From positions 744,001 to 808,000 of the forward strand of contig OX485809.1 in NCBI GenBank assembly GCA_950295325.1: 64,000 nt of DNA. Reading direction: 5' to 3'. The position numbers and the translations under genes were made by a program. This document shows positions 45,901-58,130 of this stretch, in pieces (within the stretch, counting starts at the first letter, position 1; each line of letters begins with the position of its first letter). The stretch comes from Polytrichum commune. Taxonomy: Eukaryota; Streptophyta; Polytrichopsida; Polytrichales; Polytrichaceae. The notes under the pieces are model-generated. The model was not told where the DNA came from. It made no database searches and was given only the letters and a program-made list of their open reading frames with translations.

Positions 45901-46615
45901 GCAAATACTTGGGGATTGTCATAAGTTTCAACCAATTAAATACTCAAGAGGTCAACTACATTATCCAGGTAAAATGTGACTGCAAAAATAAACCTCAAGG
46001 GTGTCAACCAAGCTAATTACTCGAATCTCAGAATCACAAAAGTTCATTTCATAAGTACAGACAACCTGGTCTCTGTCACAACTTTGTAATTAGATGTCAT
46101 TGCAAACCTAACCAGTCCTGAACAACTCAATCTCAACAATGATCATCTGATGGGAATTGGAAACAAGGGAATTGGCCCACCTTGACATGAAGCAGTGTTG
46201 GTATAACATGGACCAAAGTGATTGCCGTGGCACAGGAAACGAGCGCAGTTGCAATCTTCAGGACCGTTTGTATCAACATAACAAGGAAGGAATGAGGGCC
46301 ATAGGTCCATATTGAGATGAAATGTGTGAGCCCACACAACACGATGAAGGCTCCAAACTGAATGATAATCCATCGAAATGGAAAAACATGAGAGAAACTG
46401 ACAAAATAAACCAGTTCCAGTGGTATCGAGAAGTAGGCTAAGGCTATCAAAAAATCACTAGCCAACTGGCAGCGAGTCACCAATTCAAGAAGGCCCCAAT
46501 CCTCTTCACAATTACATCCAGGAAGACCTGGGGCAGTGGTCCCTATTCCCACAGCAACTCTTAAAACCGCCAATACACAAATCACAGACAAACCCCATCT
46601 CCACAGCTTGCCCAT
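42920..46615 (-). CDS. ETR: Ethylene receptor (ETR type) hybrid histidine kinase
   Basis: Five exons, all introns phase 0 with GT-AG borders: 46181-46615, 45542-45802, 44853-45143, 43650-44429, 42920-43486; 2334 nt, 777 aa. Residues 1-23 are a hydrophobic N-terminal extension. Then come C34/C36 (dimer disulfide pair), three membrane helices with D54 and Y61, and copper ligands C94 and H98 in [12 protein letters not shown] region follows from [17 protein letters not shown] (146 on). The kinase has H380 in NHEMRTP, then N (NIIGNAVKF), G1 (DTGLG), F and G2 (GGTGLGLA) boxes. The C-terminal receiver has D647, D648, D693, T724 and K746. These proteins sit in the ER, bind ethylene through copper and restrain the response through CTR1-type kinases. 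The start is the first ATG after an in-frame TGA; the next upstream in-frame codon is GTG. Confidence 0.95.
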
Positions 46616-46647
46616 TGGTGTTGCACCCACTATCTTAGCACAATTTT

Positions 46648-47727
46648 TTACGGATCACTGTAAACTGACTTTCTCCGAGCGTGGGAAGCAATGGCAGAAC
46701 CGTTGACAACATGTCCTTCCATACTCTGCACATAAAAATCATATTGGCTCAGTAACCTCGCAAACCAAACAAAACAAAAGCAAGCACTGGCTACATGACC
46801 CAACTTCACACTGTAATTATTAATGTCAGCTCCCAGTGCAAACGTTCTCTCCAGGATAAACCAAATTTATGAATCTTCAGTGAGACCTCACAGAGAATGA
46901 CATTACGTCCTCCAAGGAAACAAAACCGTTGAGCCCTAGGATGGATGAAGCTCGGCATCATCCATGGAGACTCTAAATATCTTGGATATATCGAATCACA
47001 GCTTTTTAGGTTCATGTACTTCTAATAAGTGCATCGAAGTCACAGTAGTTCAATCCAGTTGATAAATGCGCTGGATTCTTCAGAGAGATTTGGATTTCTG
47101 AATCCCAGCTAAATAATTTAGGACTTAAATTGAAGCTGCGTAGAATATAATTGCAGTCAGCATATTTTCCAGAAGCAGGGCGCACATTGAACAATGTGTT
47201 GCCGCTACTTTGGCAGGGATTTGGATTTTGTTATACCCAAGATTTGTTATCTCACACTCTACAATTGAATGGGAACACAATTCACTTGAAATCAGCATGT
47301 TCACAAAATCAAGCCTCGCATTGACCAACGTGCCAAGACCTTCAGAGGTCAAAAAAGCTGCTGACCCTAGCATTTCGTACTCTTCAATTGGAGCGGGCCT
47401 AGGATTCAATTAAACCCATCAGCGTGCTATAAGAATTACACATCCGTGTTTAGGATTTCACATTCAACAATGTGTTGGTGCCTACTCCTTTTCCCAGAGA
47501 CTGCCATTTCAAGATGCCATTAGAATAGGATTTAAAAAACTTCGACTTACCATGCATGTGTGCTCATCACCGCCAGCAGCACACCTTACGAGAAGGCCAG
47601 CAGAATCAACGATGACTTGAGAGCGTCCATTTACATAAGACTCATCGCAAGTTGCTGTGGTGAGTTGTTTCACTGAAGGTTGAGACACCGAAAGTCTACT
47701 GAGATTGACAACCTCCGAAGACGACAT
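46648..47727 (-). CDS. Predicted spliced upstream ORF in the ethylene-receptor leader
   Basis: The minus-strand exon 47551-47727 starts ATGTCGTCTTCGGAG and ends at a strong donor (ATG, then GTAAGT). The nearest strong acceptor is TTTTTATGTGCAG before 46725. Joining them keeps frame (phase 0) and gives 84 codons ending TAA at 46648-46650, 32 bases before the receptor ATG. The peptide has Cys at 27, 49 and 58 and a basic HARRKS near its end; no domain is recognised. It could be a regulatory upstream ORF, a separate small gene, or chance. Splicing is predicted, not shown, and further leader exons are possible. Confidence 0.4.
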
Positions 47728-48780
47728 ACAAAAGAAAGAGAGAGGCCAAAGGGAGAAGGCGAAGACGGGTGCCGCAGCCGCGCCCGCGCGGCAACCTGTT
47801 CCTGGTCTCCGAGCACACCGACCACCAGATTGATCTGCGATAACAACAAGAGTCCACTAACGAGAGCCTTCTTTTGACTCGCACAATTCGCCCGTCTTCA
47901 CTCCTGTTTTATTCCCCCTTTTCTGCCACACTAACAAGACCTGCCTGTCACGACTGCTAACAGATCCGAGCAATCTCCTCGCACAGCAGCAAAGTGGCCC
48001 TCGTCTCAACCGCCTACTAAATTTGCTACCAGAAACACTCCTCCACCACCACCGCCTTCTTCAGTGCCCGAATTGCGGAACCTGCCGCGCGTCTGGGCGC
48101 CAAGAACCTCTAGAAACTTCCCTCGGAAGCTCCAACGCTCTCACCAAACGTCTTTCACCCGAAACCGCAGCTCAAATCCCCATCCCCCCCCCCCCCCCTC
48201 CTCCTTAAGAACGTCAAACTCCACCAAGAGCGCAACAATCCAGTCCCTCACTCCACCCGAGGTAGCTTAACTTCAAACCTCCGAACCACAACGTAAAATT
48301 AACCCCCTCCCGGCCTTCTCCAACCGAACAAACAACCCTGACAACAACCTCAAACTCCACGCAACACCCAAGTTCCACCCCCACCGAGGGGGAAAACGAC
48401 AAGCAGATGGCTCAAATGGAGGTCAAATTGCACACGGAGACGATGCACGGGGCGCTAACGAGATGCCGCGACGCCTGAGAAGACGCACAGGCGGTGCGAA
48501 AGGGGCCTAAGATCCTGTGGAGAGATGGCGATGGCCATGGCCATAGACAAGACAACCCAGCCAGAAAGGCAAGAGGGAGACACGCTAGGGTTTTCACAAC
48601 TCACCGAGCTTCGAGCTTTCAGTCTCAGCCACGCGGACGGACCCGGTAAATCACCGGGCCACCCGAAGGCCCACCCGGGGCTGGCCGGCGAAGCGTGCTG
48701 ACGTGGCCCGGCAGATCCGAGGGTCCCCGTCTCATCACCGGGCCGAATTCGTCCACCAGATGCCTTTCTTCTTTACCTTC
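47728..48780 (-). promoter_or_regulatory. Promoter/leader region of the ethylene receptor
   Basis: GC- and CpG-rich compared with flanking DNA. The box CTAGGGTTT at 48585-48593 (AAACCCTAG on the gene's strand) resembles the plant telo-box near transcription starts. A C15 run at 48184-48198 is a G15 run on the gene's strand. A dense GC stretch with repeated CACCGGGCC lies at 48640-48755. No TATA box is convincing. Confidence 0.45.
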
Positions 48781-49698
48781 CATATTTGGTTAGTTAATCC
48801 GTTAGGGGCCACTAAATATTATTATTCTATGTTCACATAGGCATATTTTTATCTAGTTTAGGATATTGTTATAACAATGCGAATTAGAAAGTAAGCATCG
48901 TCATCATGATGGTATTTAGTTAGTACCAATTGTGCCGTAAAGATGACATTTGGCGGACAATTAAGGTGCCCTTACGAGGGGTACCCGGGTGACTCATCGT
49001 GCCAAGTGGCAAGCTCGGACCCGTAATAAGTTTTAGACCGTGATTCCATGGTCACGGAGACTAACTAATTAAGTTAAGTTACTCTAGTTTAGTTAAGGTC
49101 GCCTTGTCATCTCTTACGATTGGGATCGTATCATATGGGTATAATAACTTATTAACGAGTCTATGTTAGAGATCCGGCTATTTTACCATGATTGGTTGGC
49201 TAGAATTGGCATAATGCAAAGAATACGTGAGCGAGTCGCCAAGTGGCAAGCGTGGATTGGTCATCCATGGTTCAAATGAAGCCGGGCACTTGCCTTGTCG
49301 TTTCGGGTCCACTTGTGCGTCCGTCGCTTCCCTAACTAATTTTATGCTTTGGCGCAATTATTTTAATTTAATTTTGTATGTGTCGGATGAGTGGTCGTTT
49401 ACTATGTAAAATCCAATGTCATATCATGTTCTTAAAGTTTAAAATATGTGAGTGGTTGTGTGTAAATGATGATACGGGGGTGGCTCAAATAATGGGTTAG
49501 TTTGATCTTCCCATTTCAACGTAAAGTCACTGATCTAAGGAGTTAAACAATTAATCCAATATAGTATGGTTCACACTAATTGTAATGTATATACGGGTAT
49601 GCATGTGTGTAAATTAATTGGCACATTTAATAACTTTCGTCAATGCTTAAGTAGCGGTGTTTCTATTATTCAAACATGCTAGAGGTCTATAAGTTTCA
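48781..49698. other. Non-genic stretch
   Basis: No gene is recognised. GCCAAGTGGCAAGC occurs twice (about 49000 and 49239) in similar GTGA-rich contexts, so a decayed repeat is likely. Confidence 0.4.
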
Positions 49699-50163
49699 AG
49701 GCCTCTTTACACTAGAGGCGAGAAGCCATGAGGAGAGAAATTTCAGCCTATGAGAGGCTTAGAAACTGAGAAGACCAAAGAATGCCACTTTACACCCGAA
49801 ATTTTCAGCCCAAGGGACAGAAGGAGGAGAAAATGAAATGGACAACACTTTTGTCCTTCGTGGCAAGAAAAGCGCACGATTTTCAATGCCCCCATATTTT
49901 GTGTTAGGCCCACCTCAAGAGGTGGGCTTGACGTGAAATCCGGGAGGCCATTCAGCCAAAATTCTCACAACCAATCATTTTTTATTTTTTAAGAATATTT
50001 CAAAACAACCACTTAAAAAAATTCAGGACTTTGTTTTTGTGGCCCCTTCTCACTTTACACTATATCCAAAGGCCATCAAGTTCAAAGGTTGGCTTCTCAA
50101 GGATGAGCCATGGCCCGTGTGAGGTTTTCTCCACGGCTTCTTGCCTCTAGTGTAAAGAGGGCC
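49699..50163. mobile_element. MITE family K, copy 2
   Basis: About 465 bp. Inverted ends are GGCCTCTTTACACTAGAGGC and GCCTCTAGTGTAAAGAGGGC; TCA lies on both sides (49696-49698, 50164-50166). It contains CCACCTCAAGAGGTGGGCTT and TGACGTGAAATCCGGGAG, which recall the family B interior, so families B and K are related. Confidence 0.75.
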
Positions 50164-50166
50164 TCA

Positions 50167-51791
50167 GCTATTCTATTGATTGCAAAGTGTCACGGTTTCA
50201 AGTATAATCATGCTTAAGTATCAAGTATCATGTTTTCATCTAGTTCGTTGTGTCGCTTTGATATCATGCCAAAACTCATTGGCTATCAACTCACACCCAC
50301 CAAACCATATTCACAAGAAGCAAATGTTAAAATCACCCGACATGGCAACTTAAAATGCTTTACTAAATTTACTCTTGTGTCAAGGATCGTTCTTGCAAAT
50401 AAAATTCTAAGAAAATCAACAATTTAGGCTATTCGAACATTTTATTGCATGCATCAACCTATACTACGCTAGTATATGTGGTGTGCATATATTTATTTAA
50501 CACATAAATTTAAATAACATACAAATGAATTGTTATTTTGTTAAGTTAAATAACCAACTCACCAATATAATAAGAATCACACAATAATAATTGTTATAAT
50601 TGTGACCCGTGATAGTCACAATCGTACTTTGTTTGACAAAATACATGCCCTTGTCATATTAATTACCATGACAAACAATGGGCATTAAATATGTGCATTG
50701 AGTATGGCAATCAAATTGACCGAGCAAGTTAATTCCAATTGCTTACATGATTATCTAAGATGTGATCAAACTAGTGTGGCCCCCTGTCGTCGTGACTCGA
50801 TGCACCCGTGCATATACAGTAAATCGATTTCCCATGCATTCCCCACACCCGTTGTTAAACATGTCATTATCAATAGCCACCATTTTGGGTAGGTGGAACG
50901 TCGACAACCTCACCGTCCTTGTCCTCTGGTTGTTCAACCCTTTCAAAATGTATAATAAATGTAATCCGTGTCTCTTTGTTGTTTTACATTGATAATTGTT
51001 TGTATCTTGCTTGATTTCATCAAGCAACAACAAGTGTCCCATGTCAACTTCTACATTGCCAACCAATGATTCCAAGGTTACTTACGCATGTTGAATACAA
51101 ATCATGTGGACACCGTACATATGATTTAGTGTGCCATTGAAATCCTTGTGCCACAATCAACGGAACAGTCTTCATGATTTGTTATGTAGCACCAAATGTC
51201 ATATGTCACCCTCTCTAAAGTACTTTTGATCAAATTACTCAAAAAATCTATATAAAAATAAGCTAATATTCATTAAATATATATACTTTTCTTTGTAAGA
51301 GATTAGACAATTAGCGTGAATTAACAATGAATAGTGTGGACCGAACTCAATGATATGTTTAGTGTAGTAACATGTGCCATAATTTTCCGAAGATGGAATC
51401 ATTCACCTTGACAAATTATAAATTGTGATGACATCCATGTTTTGACTCGGTCAACATTGTTTATTTACAATATGAATGCAACGAGTTTTGTATGGCAACT
51501 AACCCATATGAAACATTAAGTACAAAGTCTCAAACATCATAATTAAGTATGTGAAGTACCTTTGGATGATGGCACATGGCGTGCTAGACAACACTCTCTT
51601 TCCATGAGAAGGACCTTTTTGGTCCCCGCCTTCCATCCACACACGGGGCCAAGCACGTGGTTGGATGAGAGTGACATGGGTGCCTTGCAAAAGACGAGTG
51701 AATTGAAGACCATTCGACCCCAATATTGTAGTAAATTTCAATGTGGTCAAACACGGCATTGTTCACCTCGCAACAAGGCACAAAACACTCA
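50167..51791. other. Non-genic stretch
   Basis: AT-rich, no gene recognised. The 106-codon minus-strand frame at 50755-51075 has no family signature. Confidence 0.4.
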
Positions 51792-52298
51792 CTACACCAA
51801 ATAATCATGTTGGTATAGGTGGATTATTAGTGTGGGCCACACTAATGTTCCAGTCAAGGCATAATTGACGTGGGTCCAAGACCCCGGGTCTTCCTTACAT
51901 CTTCATGAAGATGTCTACTATAAAATTTAGCGAGGGCTGAAAAACGATGCGGTCCTTGTTCGTTCTCGTTTTGAGAAGTAGCGTGGGCTCTTGAAAATGA
52001 TTGTGACTTGTATTTAGGTCATTTTGGACTTTGGATGAGTTTGAAAACAAGCAAACAATGTCTTAAATTGTCAACACTGGTGATTCAAATCTTGTTAACT
52101 ATATATACTTGTAGTGTGGCCATTGTGCAGTTGATCGTATATTACAAGACCATGAACATGATGTGCGTATACATTTGACATCGTCGCGAATACATTAAAC
52201 TAGGCATGCGGTGGTAGTTTACCCTAGAATTGGTCAAAAAGTCAGAAGTTATCTAAATACTAGATTTGTGGCCCACATTAATAGAAATATTTAATGTA
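51792..52298. mobile_element. MITE family C, copy 3, containing a family G repeat
   Basis: Left TACACCAAATAATCATGTTG through TTAGTGTGGGCC; right GGCCCACATTAATAGAAA, then TTTAATGTA. The segment 52012-52215 is family G (compare 18370-18580). The element is therefore longer than other family C copies (~330-360 bp), which is consistent with nesting. Confidence 0.5.
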
Positions 52299-53576
52299 AT
52301 GATTAGATGGTATGTAGGCATGAGAATCAAAGGGACCTACACAATAATTATTTGAGAATCCTAACATTCTTAAGCAAATAATATGAGTTATCACAATATT
52401 CAGTCCACCTCCCTGCCTTCTTCATCTAAAGTTTTTTTAATTGTGATTGCTACAATGATCATGACATCAACACATGTGGTGGGTCTCCAAACTAGAATGA
52501 CACCATGCAAATCATGATGAGTATTGTTATGTATGTGCTTGTTCTTACATTTTTATTGCTTTGTTCTAGAGCTTCGTAACATTATTTGGCTGCTATCATC
52601 CATTCCATAATAATAATACCAATTGACTACTTCACCCAAGTTTCTCAACCTGAACATGCCAATGCAATGCTATGTTGTGAGAATAAACAAAGTGAACTTC
52701 CAAATAGAGCATGGGATTTTCCCCACCCCACCCAATGTACTGACTCAATTGAATAATCTTATGTTCATTGGCATTTTGAGTTTGTGATTTTGTCCTTAAT
52801 AAGGCATGAATGGATGTTCTTTCGAGAGCATCTCCACACTTGTTTTATTTGTTTGACATTATAATTTACACTGAATACATTATGCACATTGATCATAAAA
52901 ATGATCTACGAGGATATAATTCATGGAGATTACGGAAAAAACATGATTGTCAACAATTAAATAAACGGTAATGCGACAAAAAGAAGGAAGGAAAAATACG
53001 GAGAGGGAGAAATTCATTCCTCTTAAACAAATCCACTTCATGACAAAGGCAACTTATTTCATTGCAACACAACTCAAGTGCAAACTTGTGATTGTTACTT
53101 TGTGGATAGTATTTTGGGCAAAGGCATAGTGTGACTTGGCATGGGCAACATGCATTTGTTATGTGCCATCGTACATGGGAATACATGTGTAACCATGTGT
53201 ACACTTTTCATGCCCCATGATATACTCATCTCCTTGCCTTGGGATCTTTAAAATGTAAACTAATCTCAATCCAATAGAAATGATTTAACTTGCAAATACT
53301 AAGGGTTGGTAACTAGTGTGCACCCACAATACCTAATTATCCCCAATAATTATAGCGTGTAGACTAAAGCTTCGTGTGGCCCCTCAATATTCATCTTTAT
53401 GATGTCCGTGCAAAGAAGTGGTCCTCTCGAGGACTCGATACTCTCTTATATGTGTGCAAACAAATAATTGTATTTATGCTTCAAGCACATGATTGATGTT
53501 GTGATCCGACTGGCCTTGTCTTATAGTTCTCTCCCTAACAATCCAAGCAAGGAGTTAAACTTAAGTAGACTATTTA
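52299..53576. other. Non-genic stretch
   Basis: No gene is recognised and no element boundaries are seen. Confidence 0.4.
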
Positions 53577-54023
53577 GGACCGCTTTACACTACGGTGGAG
53601 AAGTGCATTGGTCAGTCAAGAATTTTCGCCCAAGACACGGTTATTTGAGGCAAGGACTGGTATGCAAGAGAAGATGAAAAGACAATGAATTAATGCCTTA
53701 AGAAGTCTTGACCGGCCGTAGTGTAATCACCTAGAGGAGAAGTGTATTGGACAACTTCACCAAGAGAAGAAGTCCACCGGACTACTTCACAAAACGGTCA
53801 AAGTTGGCCATAGTAGAAACCTTGCCCCCTAAATGACCATTGTATTGATATTTAAACAAATCATATTGATAATAAAATAAAATATATATGGCAATGTTTT
53901 AGAACTTCTTTCATGACAATAATTTATTTGAAAATGTTCCACCTCTATGATACATCCAAATTAAGGTAAATAAGTAGGTAACATTATCTTCTTATTGATT
54001 TTCAAAGAAATAACATGTTGGTA

Positions 54024-54777
54024 TAGTCCAACCTCGTTTATACGACACCCTCAATATTACGACACATTTTTACGAGACCAAACTTTTTGGTTCAAAACTC
54101 CCTCTTTTATACAACTACAACACTTGATAATGCAACATATAGAATCTCCGTTTTGTCATATTAAAGAGGTAGTTAGTGCTAGAATTCCTTTCATCTATAT
54201 AATGTACATCTAAAATACATCCATCTTCACTTGGGAAGTACTTGGGAACTTCACTTATTGTTGGGAACTTAATGGTAATTAGGGTTACTAGTGTAGAATG
54301 GACATGGTTAGGGTGAGAGTGGCCTCCTGCCTAGTATGTTGCCTTGTACACAGGTGATATAGTATCACCAGTATCTTGATGCTAAACATCATGCATCATT
54401 GTTGTCTAGTTTCTTATTAGAGAACTCTTTATATTTTTGATGTTAATGAAATATTTATTTTCCAAAAGTTAGACGGGAATTTAGATAAGATGACAGTTGC
54501 TCACTTGGGTAGGCAACACCAAAAATCTTTGGACTCTTATTTTAAGAGTTCTTGAAAATATTTGTAATTGTTTGAAATTACAAGTCATCATTTCATACCA
54601 TCTATATTGCTTAAACTCGTTGTATATATTTTAAAGCTCATATTACTTATGTTTTCATATCCCCTCAATAATATGACAACTTTATGTCATTTTTCATATT
54701 AATGAGAAAACGACAACTTGATAATATGATTTTTTTTTGTATTTCTCAAAAATGTCATACTAAAGAGGGAGAAAAAC
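54024..54777. mobile_element. Pogo-like non-autonomous element, copy 2
   Basis: Inverted relative to 20486-21217. Left TAGTCCAACCTCGTTTATAC, then GACACCC; right ATGTCATACTAAAGAGGGAG. TA precedes the left end (54022-54023). It shares the CAAACTTTTTGGTTCAAAAC segment. No transposase frame. Confidence 0.7.
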
Positions 54778-54786
54778 ACTGCAAAG

Positions 54787-55208
54787 ATTTCTCTCGGGCC
54801 ATCACACCCCCTTACGTTTCATAACCACGTGCGATAAAAGTTTGCTACCCTATATTATATGCCATTTATAAATTATAAATTAATGATATTTTTTCTACAT
54901 ATGCATAATCATTGATCATATATTTTTTTATATTTTTAGGCATATTAATAATTTTTAGTAAAATTTCCAATTCAATTTTGCGTCATTCTAGTTAGAAACG
55001 GTGTGTTTTATTTTGATTTTCTTTAAAAAAAATCATCAAATTTGGTTACCATTTTTTACTATGTAATATATACCGTGTATATCTACTCATGAAAAACAAT
55101 TGATAAAATTTTGACCCATTTTGGTGATGCTATATGTAAAAGGTAGATTTGTTTCATCGCACGTGATGTTCAACTTGACAATGCAGTGCACCCCCCGAGA
55201 GATTTCTC
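54787..55208. mobile_element. MITE family I, complete copy
   Basis: About 422 bp. The left AGATTTCTCTCGGG and right CCCGAGAGATTTCTCT ends are inverted, and CCACGTGCGATAAAA near the left mirrors CATCGCACGTG near the right. The fragment at 1-330 is the same family. Confidence 0.65.
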
Positions 55209-55502
55209 TAAGGAAGAAATATTTTATTGAAGTTGGAGTTCTCCGGAGGCCAAGTTTGTTGTCCGAGGCTTTGAGGTTGCCCAAGAAACTTGACCTCCGG
55301 AGAACTCCCCTTGGAAAAAGTGTGGCCACCTTGCCAACCATGCCATTTTTTCATCCATGTAAAAAGTTCTCCACCAAAGGACTCTTGGCAGTAGAGTAAA
55401 CCACCGCCACACAAGAGTGTCACTCTCGGCCAATCAAATTTCAGAATTCCCCTAGAATTCTTGACCGGAGGACTTCTGCACCGTAGTGTAAAGCAGCCCT
55501 TA

Positions 55503-56016
55503 GGGCCACTTCACACACGAGAGTGCGAGCCCGTGACCAGTACAATTCAAGCACTCTCATTGGTTGGAAAAGGCGGAGCCGGTCCAAGTTCGCTTCCCAC
55601 TACGCTTGAGGGACCAACATGAGTATGTGAATGCAAGATGGATGTAAAGTCTACGTGGATTCCTACATGGCATCAAATGGGTCGTGTTTCATGGTCACTT
55701 GGACTATTTTCAAAAACCACCTCTTGGAGATAGGCCGACACAAAATTGGGAGACCAAACCACTATGAACGCTCACAACCGTTGATTTGTTCTATTTTATC
55801 ATGTGTGAGGACCTGCATGAATATAAATTCATTGAAATAGCTATTGGTTGATGGCCCGGTCACGTATGACTTCACACTACACTTGAGGATCCGTGACCAC
55901 ACTACATGATTTTGGAGGTGTATTGGGATGGCCTTTGGACACTTTCTTTTGGGCTCTCACAATTTCATGGCCATGGCTCTTGGCTCTTGGCTCTTGGCTT
56001 GTGTGTGAAGTGGCCA
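55503..56016. mobile_element. MITE family B, copy 3
   Basis: A 514-bp element. GGGCCACTTCACACACGAG left, CTTGTGTGTGAAGTGGCC right. The left flank TTA is also the right flank of the family M element; the right flank is TAA. A short CTCTTGG triplication lies near the right end (about 55978-55998). Confidence 0.8.
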
Positions 56017-56019
56017 TAA

Positions 56020-57171
56020 GAATAATAGGGTTTTGGACTACTAATGATAAAAAAACAACAACATAGACCTTAGCACTAATGAAGCTCGCTGGCAATGTGG
56101 TTGCACAAATAAAAGTCAACAATAGTAAGTGTGAGGCTCCAAATCACTCTTGCATTTGGGAATGAAAAGTGGCCTTGCCCCCATATGTAGATGCAAAGTG
56201 TATATGTGTTCTTCATGTACTCTTGAAAGTTTGGACTATAAATTTATTACATAGATTTATCACAATTTATTGAAGTTTAATGATTCTAAATCGATTATAA
56301 ACAAATCATGAAAATTCACGATTATTGCTATTGTATTAATGTGATCTTTAAATTATCAACAAAAAAATTTCTTCTAAGTAGAATAAAAATTAAGATCTTG
56401 AATGCTTACTTTTAGATGATAAAATGGAACCACAATACGCTCAAGGAACTTAAGGGTTAATATTGTTTACCCCTAACAAGCAGTGTGATAATAAATTCAT
56501 TCAAGCATCTTTGAGTCTTTTATAAAGAAGAAGTGCAGGAGATTCCTTCCCGCCGACCGTTCATCCGTTTGGACATTATCATCCGTCCACTTGCAACTAT
56601 TCTTTATGTTCACTCCGCGACGCATGTGCGCTCGCCACGTGGCACTAGAACGAATTGACATGGTCCAACATTCTGCTAGATTCCACCACGTGTCGCACAA
56701 ATCTGCCTCAAACTTCAGATAGAATCCTAGCCCTTGGTTGAGAAACAACAACAGTCCAAAAATCTCTAGCCACTTGGTAGCCTAGATTCTCACCAATCAA
56801 AGCGCAAAGAGTGCTTGGGTCCAGATGGCGCCAAAACTTCCCTAGCCTTTGAAAAGGTTCTTTCACTCCCCTCCCGGGTATGAACAATAGTATGTAAAAC
56901 GGATATGAAGCGCCAAACCAAGATTGTTACCCTTCCCGGGTATGAAAGGGTCCCTCATAATACACTCCCTTGAATGCATTATTGAACGTAAAGGCCCCAA
57001 GGATGGTTTCAACGGCTCTGATTGATTGGAAAAATTTACTGCCTTGCCCGTAAACTTAATGTCTTATAAAATATGTGGAATGGATTACACAAACAAAAGG
57101 TACCTTAGATTATCAAATAAAATTTTGAAAAATCAACCTAGGTGTTTACATCTATGGGAAGAATATACTAG
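56020..57171. other. Non-genic stretch with two G-boxes
   Basis: No gene is recognised. CCACGTGGCA (~56636) and CCACGTGTCG (~56686) are G-box motifs, and GGCGCCAAAA (~56827) resembles an E2F site. They could be a relic promoter, but no coding exon follows on either strand. Confidence 0.35.
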
Positions 57172-58130
57172 ATCCTACCAATATCCTATTCCATGTACGA
57201 ATTAATGTGCATGTCCATGTTCAGAATGCCTATTCCAACTAGTATCCTATATCATGTACGGACATGGGTATTAAACATTTGACCTGAACACTATCCCATC
57301 GCAGGTATGAATAAGGGGTTGTTTACATCATAGACCATGAAATCGTCCCAAGGCCCTGTAAAATATCTGATTGGTTGTTGAACTCGTCCTAGGACCACTT
57401 CAGTTGACACCAAGGATAAAATGTTAGAGTGACCATGAAGTTCGAGGTCCCCAAAAGACATATTTTAAGGCCTACATTATTCACTAGCATGGTTCAACGG
57501 GTTTTGTGATGGGAGCGGCAAAAGAGGTGTTCTGGTAGAAGAAGGCAAGGACCCATGGTAGAGAAAAATATTGTTATAATGAATTTTCATGAGTTTTTAA
57601 TGGGGAAGAGAAGACGAAGACAAGAAAAGACAAACGAATGATCAAACTTTTTTCCCTTCTCAAAACTGCCCTATTTGGATATATAGTAAATAAATTCAGC
57701 ATGTTCACTTTGTGGTGCATGGTCATTCCTCATGGTCCACATTGGGTTTACACCCACCGAGGGGCCCAAAGGCTTTGTAAATTGTTTTCTTAAGAAATTG
57801 GACCATGGGAAAAGGCCATCTTGCATGGTCTGACCTCATGGTCCATGGTGTAAACTGGCCCTAACTACACATGTCCAATTATAAAATACCTAACCCAAAG
57901 TAGATTCTTTTCCACCGGGTATGAATCAATGTATGTGTATGGATATTAAACACTCGACCCCCATATTATCCAACCCAAAATTGCATCTCATCATGGGTAC
58001 GAATAAGTGCACGTATAAAATATATAAAATATTTGACCCGGAGATTATCCCATCCCGGGTATGAGTACATGTATGTGTACGGATACAAAAATTCCCGACC
58101 CGAGTAGCATTCCATCTTGGAATATAGTAA
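57172..58130. repeat. Degenerate tandem repeat (CCCGGGTATGA units) split by a MITE
   Basis: Units of about 60-80 bp carry TATCCCATCCCGGGTATGA, then GTGTACGGATA and TTAAACACTCGACCC variants. About three lie before 57314 and three after 57865. An isolated pair of CCCGGGTATGAA motifs also occurs at ~56874 and ~56935. The break coincides with the element at 57315-57861. Confidence 0.65.
57315..57861. mobile_element. MITE, PIF/Harbinger-like, in the tandem repeat
   Basis: About 547 bp. Left TTGTTTACATCATAGACCAT, right ATGGTCCATGGTGTAAACTG, then GCCC. TAA is on both sides (57312-57314, 57862-57864). It is non-coding. Confidence 0.7.

Larger units (their letters stand above)
53577..55499. mobile_element. 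MITE family M (PIF/Harbinger-like) carrying two nested elements
   Basis: Inverted ends of about 45 bp: left GCTTTACACTACGGTGGAGA, right TGCACCGTAGTGTAAAGC, with similar subterminal GGTCA..AAGAATT. TTA lies on both sides (53574-53576, 55500-55502). Within it lie a pogo-like element (54024-54777) and family I (54787-55208), leaving about 740 bp of host element. A 20-bp inverted repeat GTTCTCCGGAGG(C/T)CAAGTTT occupies 55229-55307. Confidence 0.7.

Noticed and set aside
46616-46630. Earlier in-frame start for the ethylene receptor
   Set aside because: The codon at 46628-46630 is GTG and an in-frame TGA lies just upstream (46655-46657); the first ATG is at 46615.
48412-48597. Signal-peptide-like minus-strand ORF upstream of the ethylene receptor
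   Set aside because: It begins at GTG rather than ATG, sits in GC-rich promoter DNA and has no homologue that I recognise.
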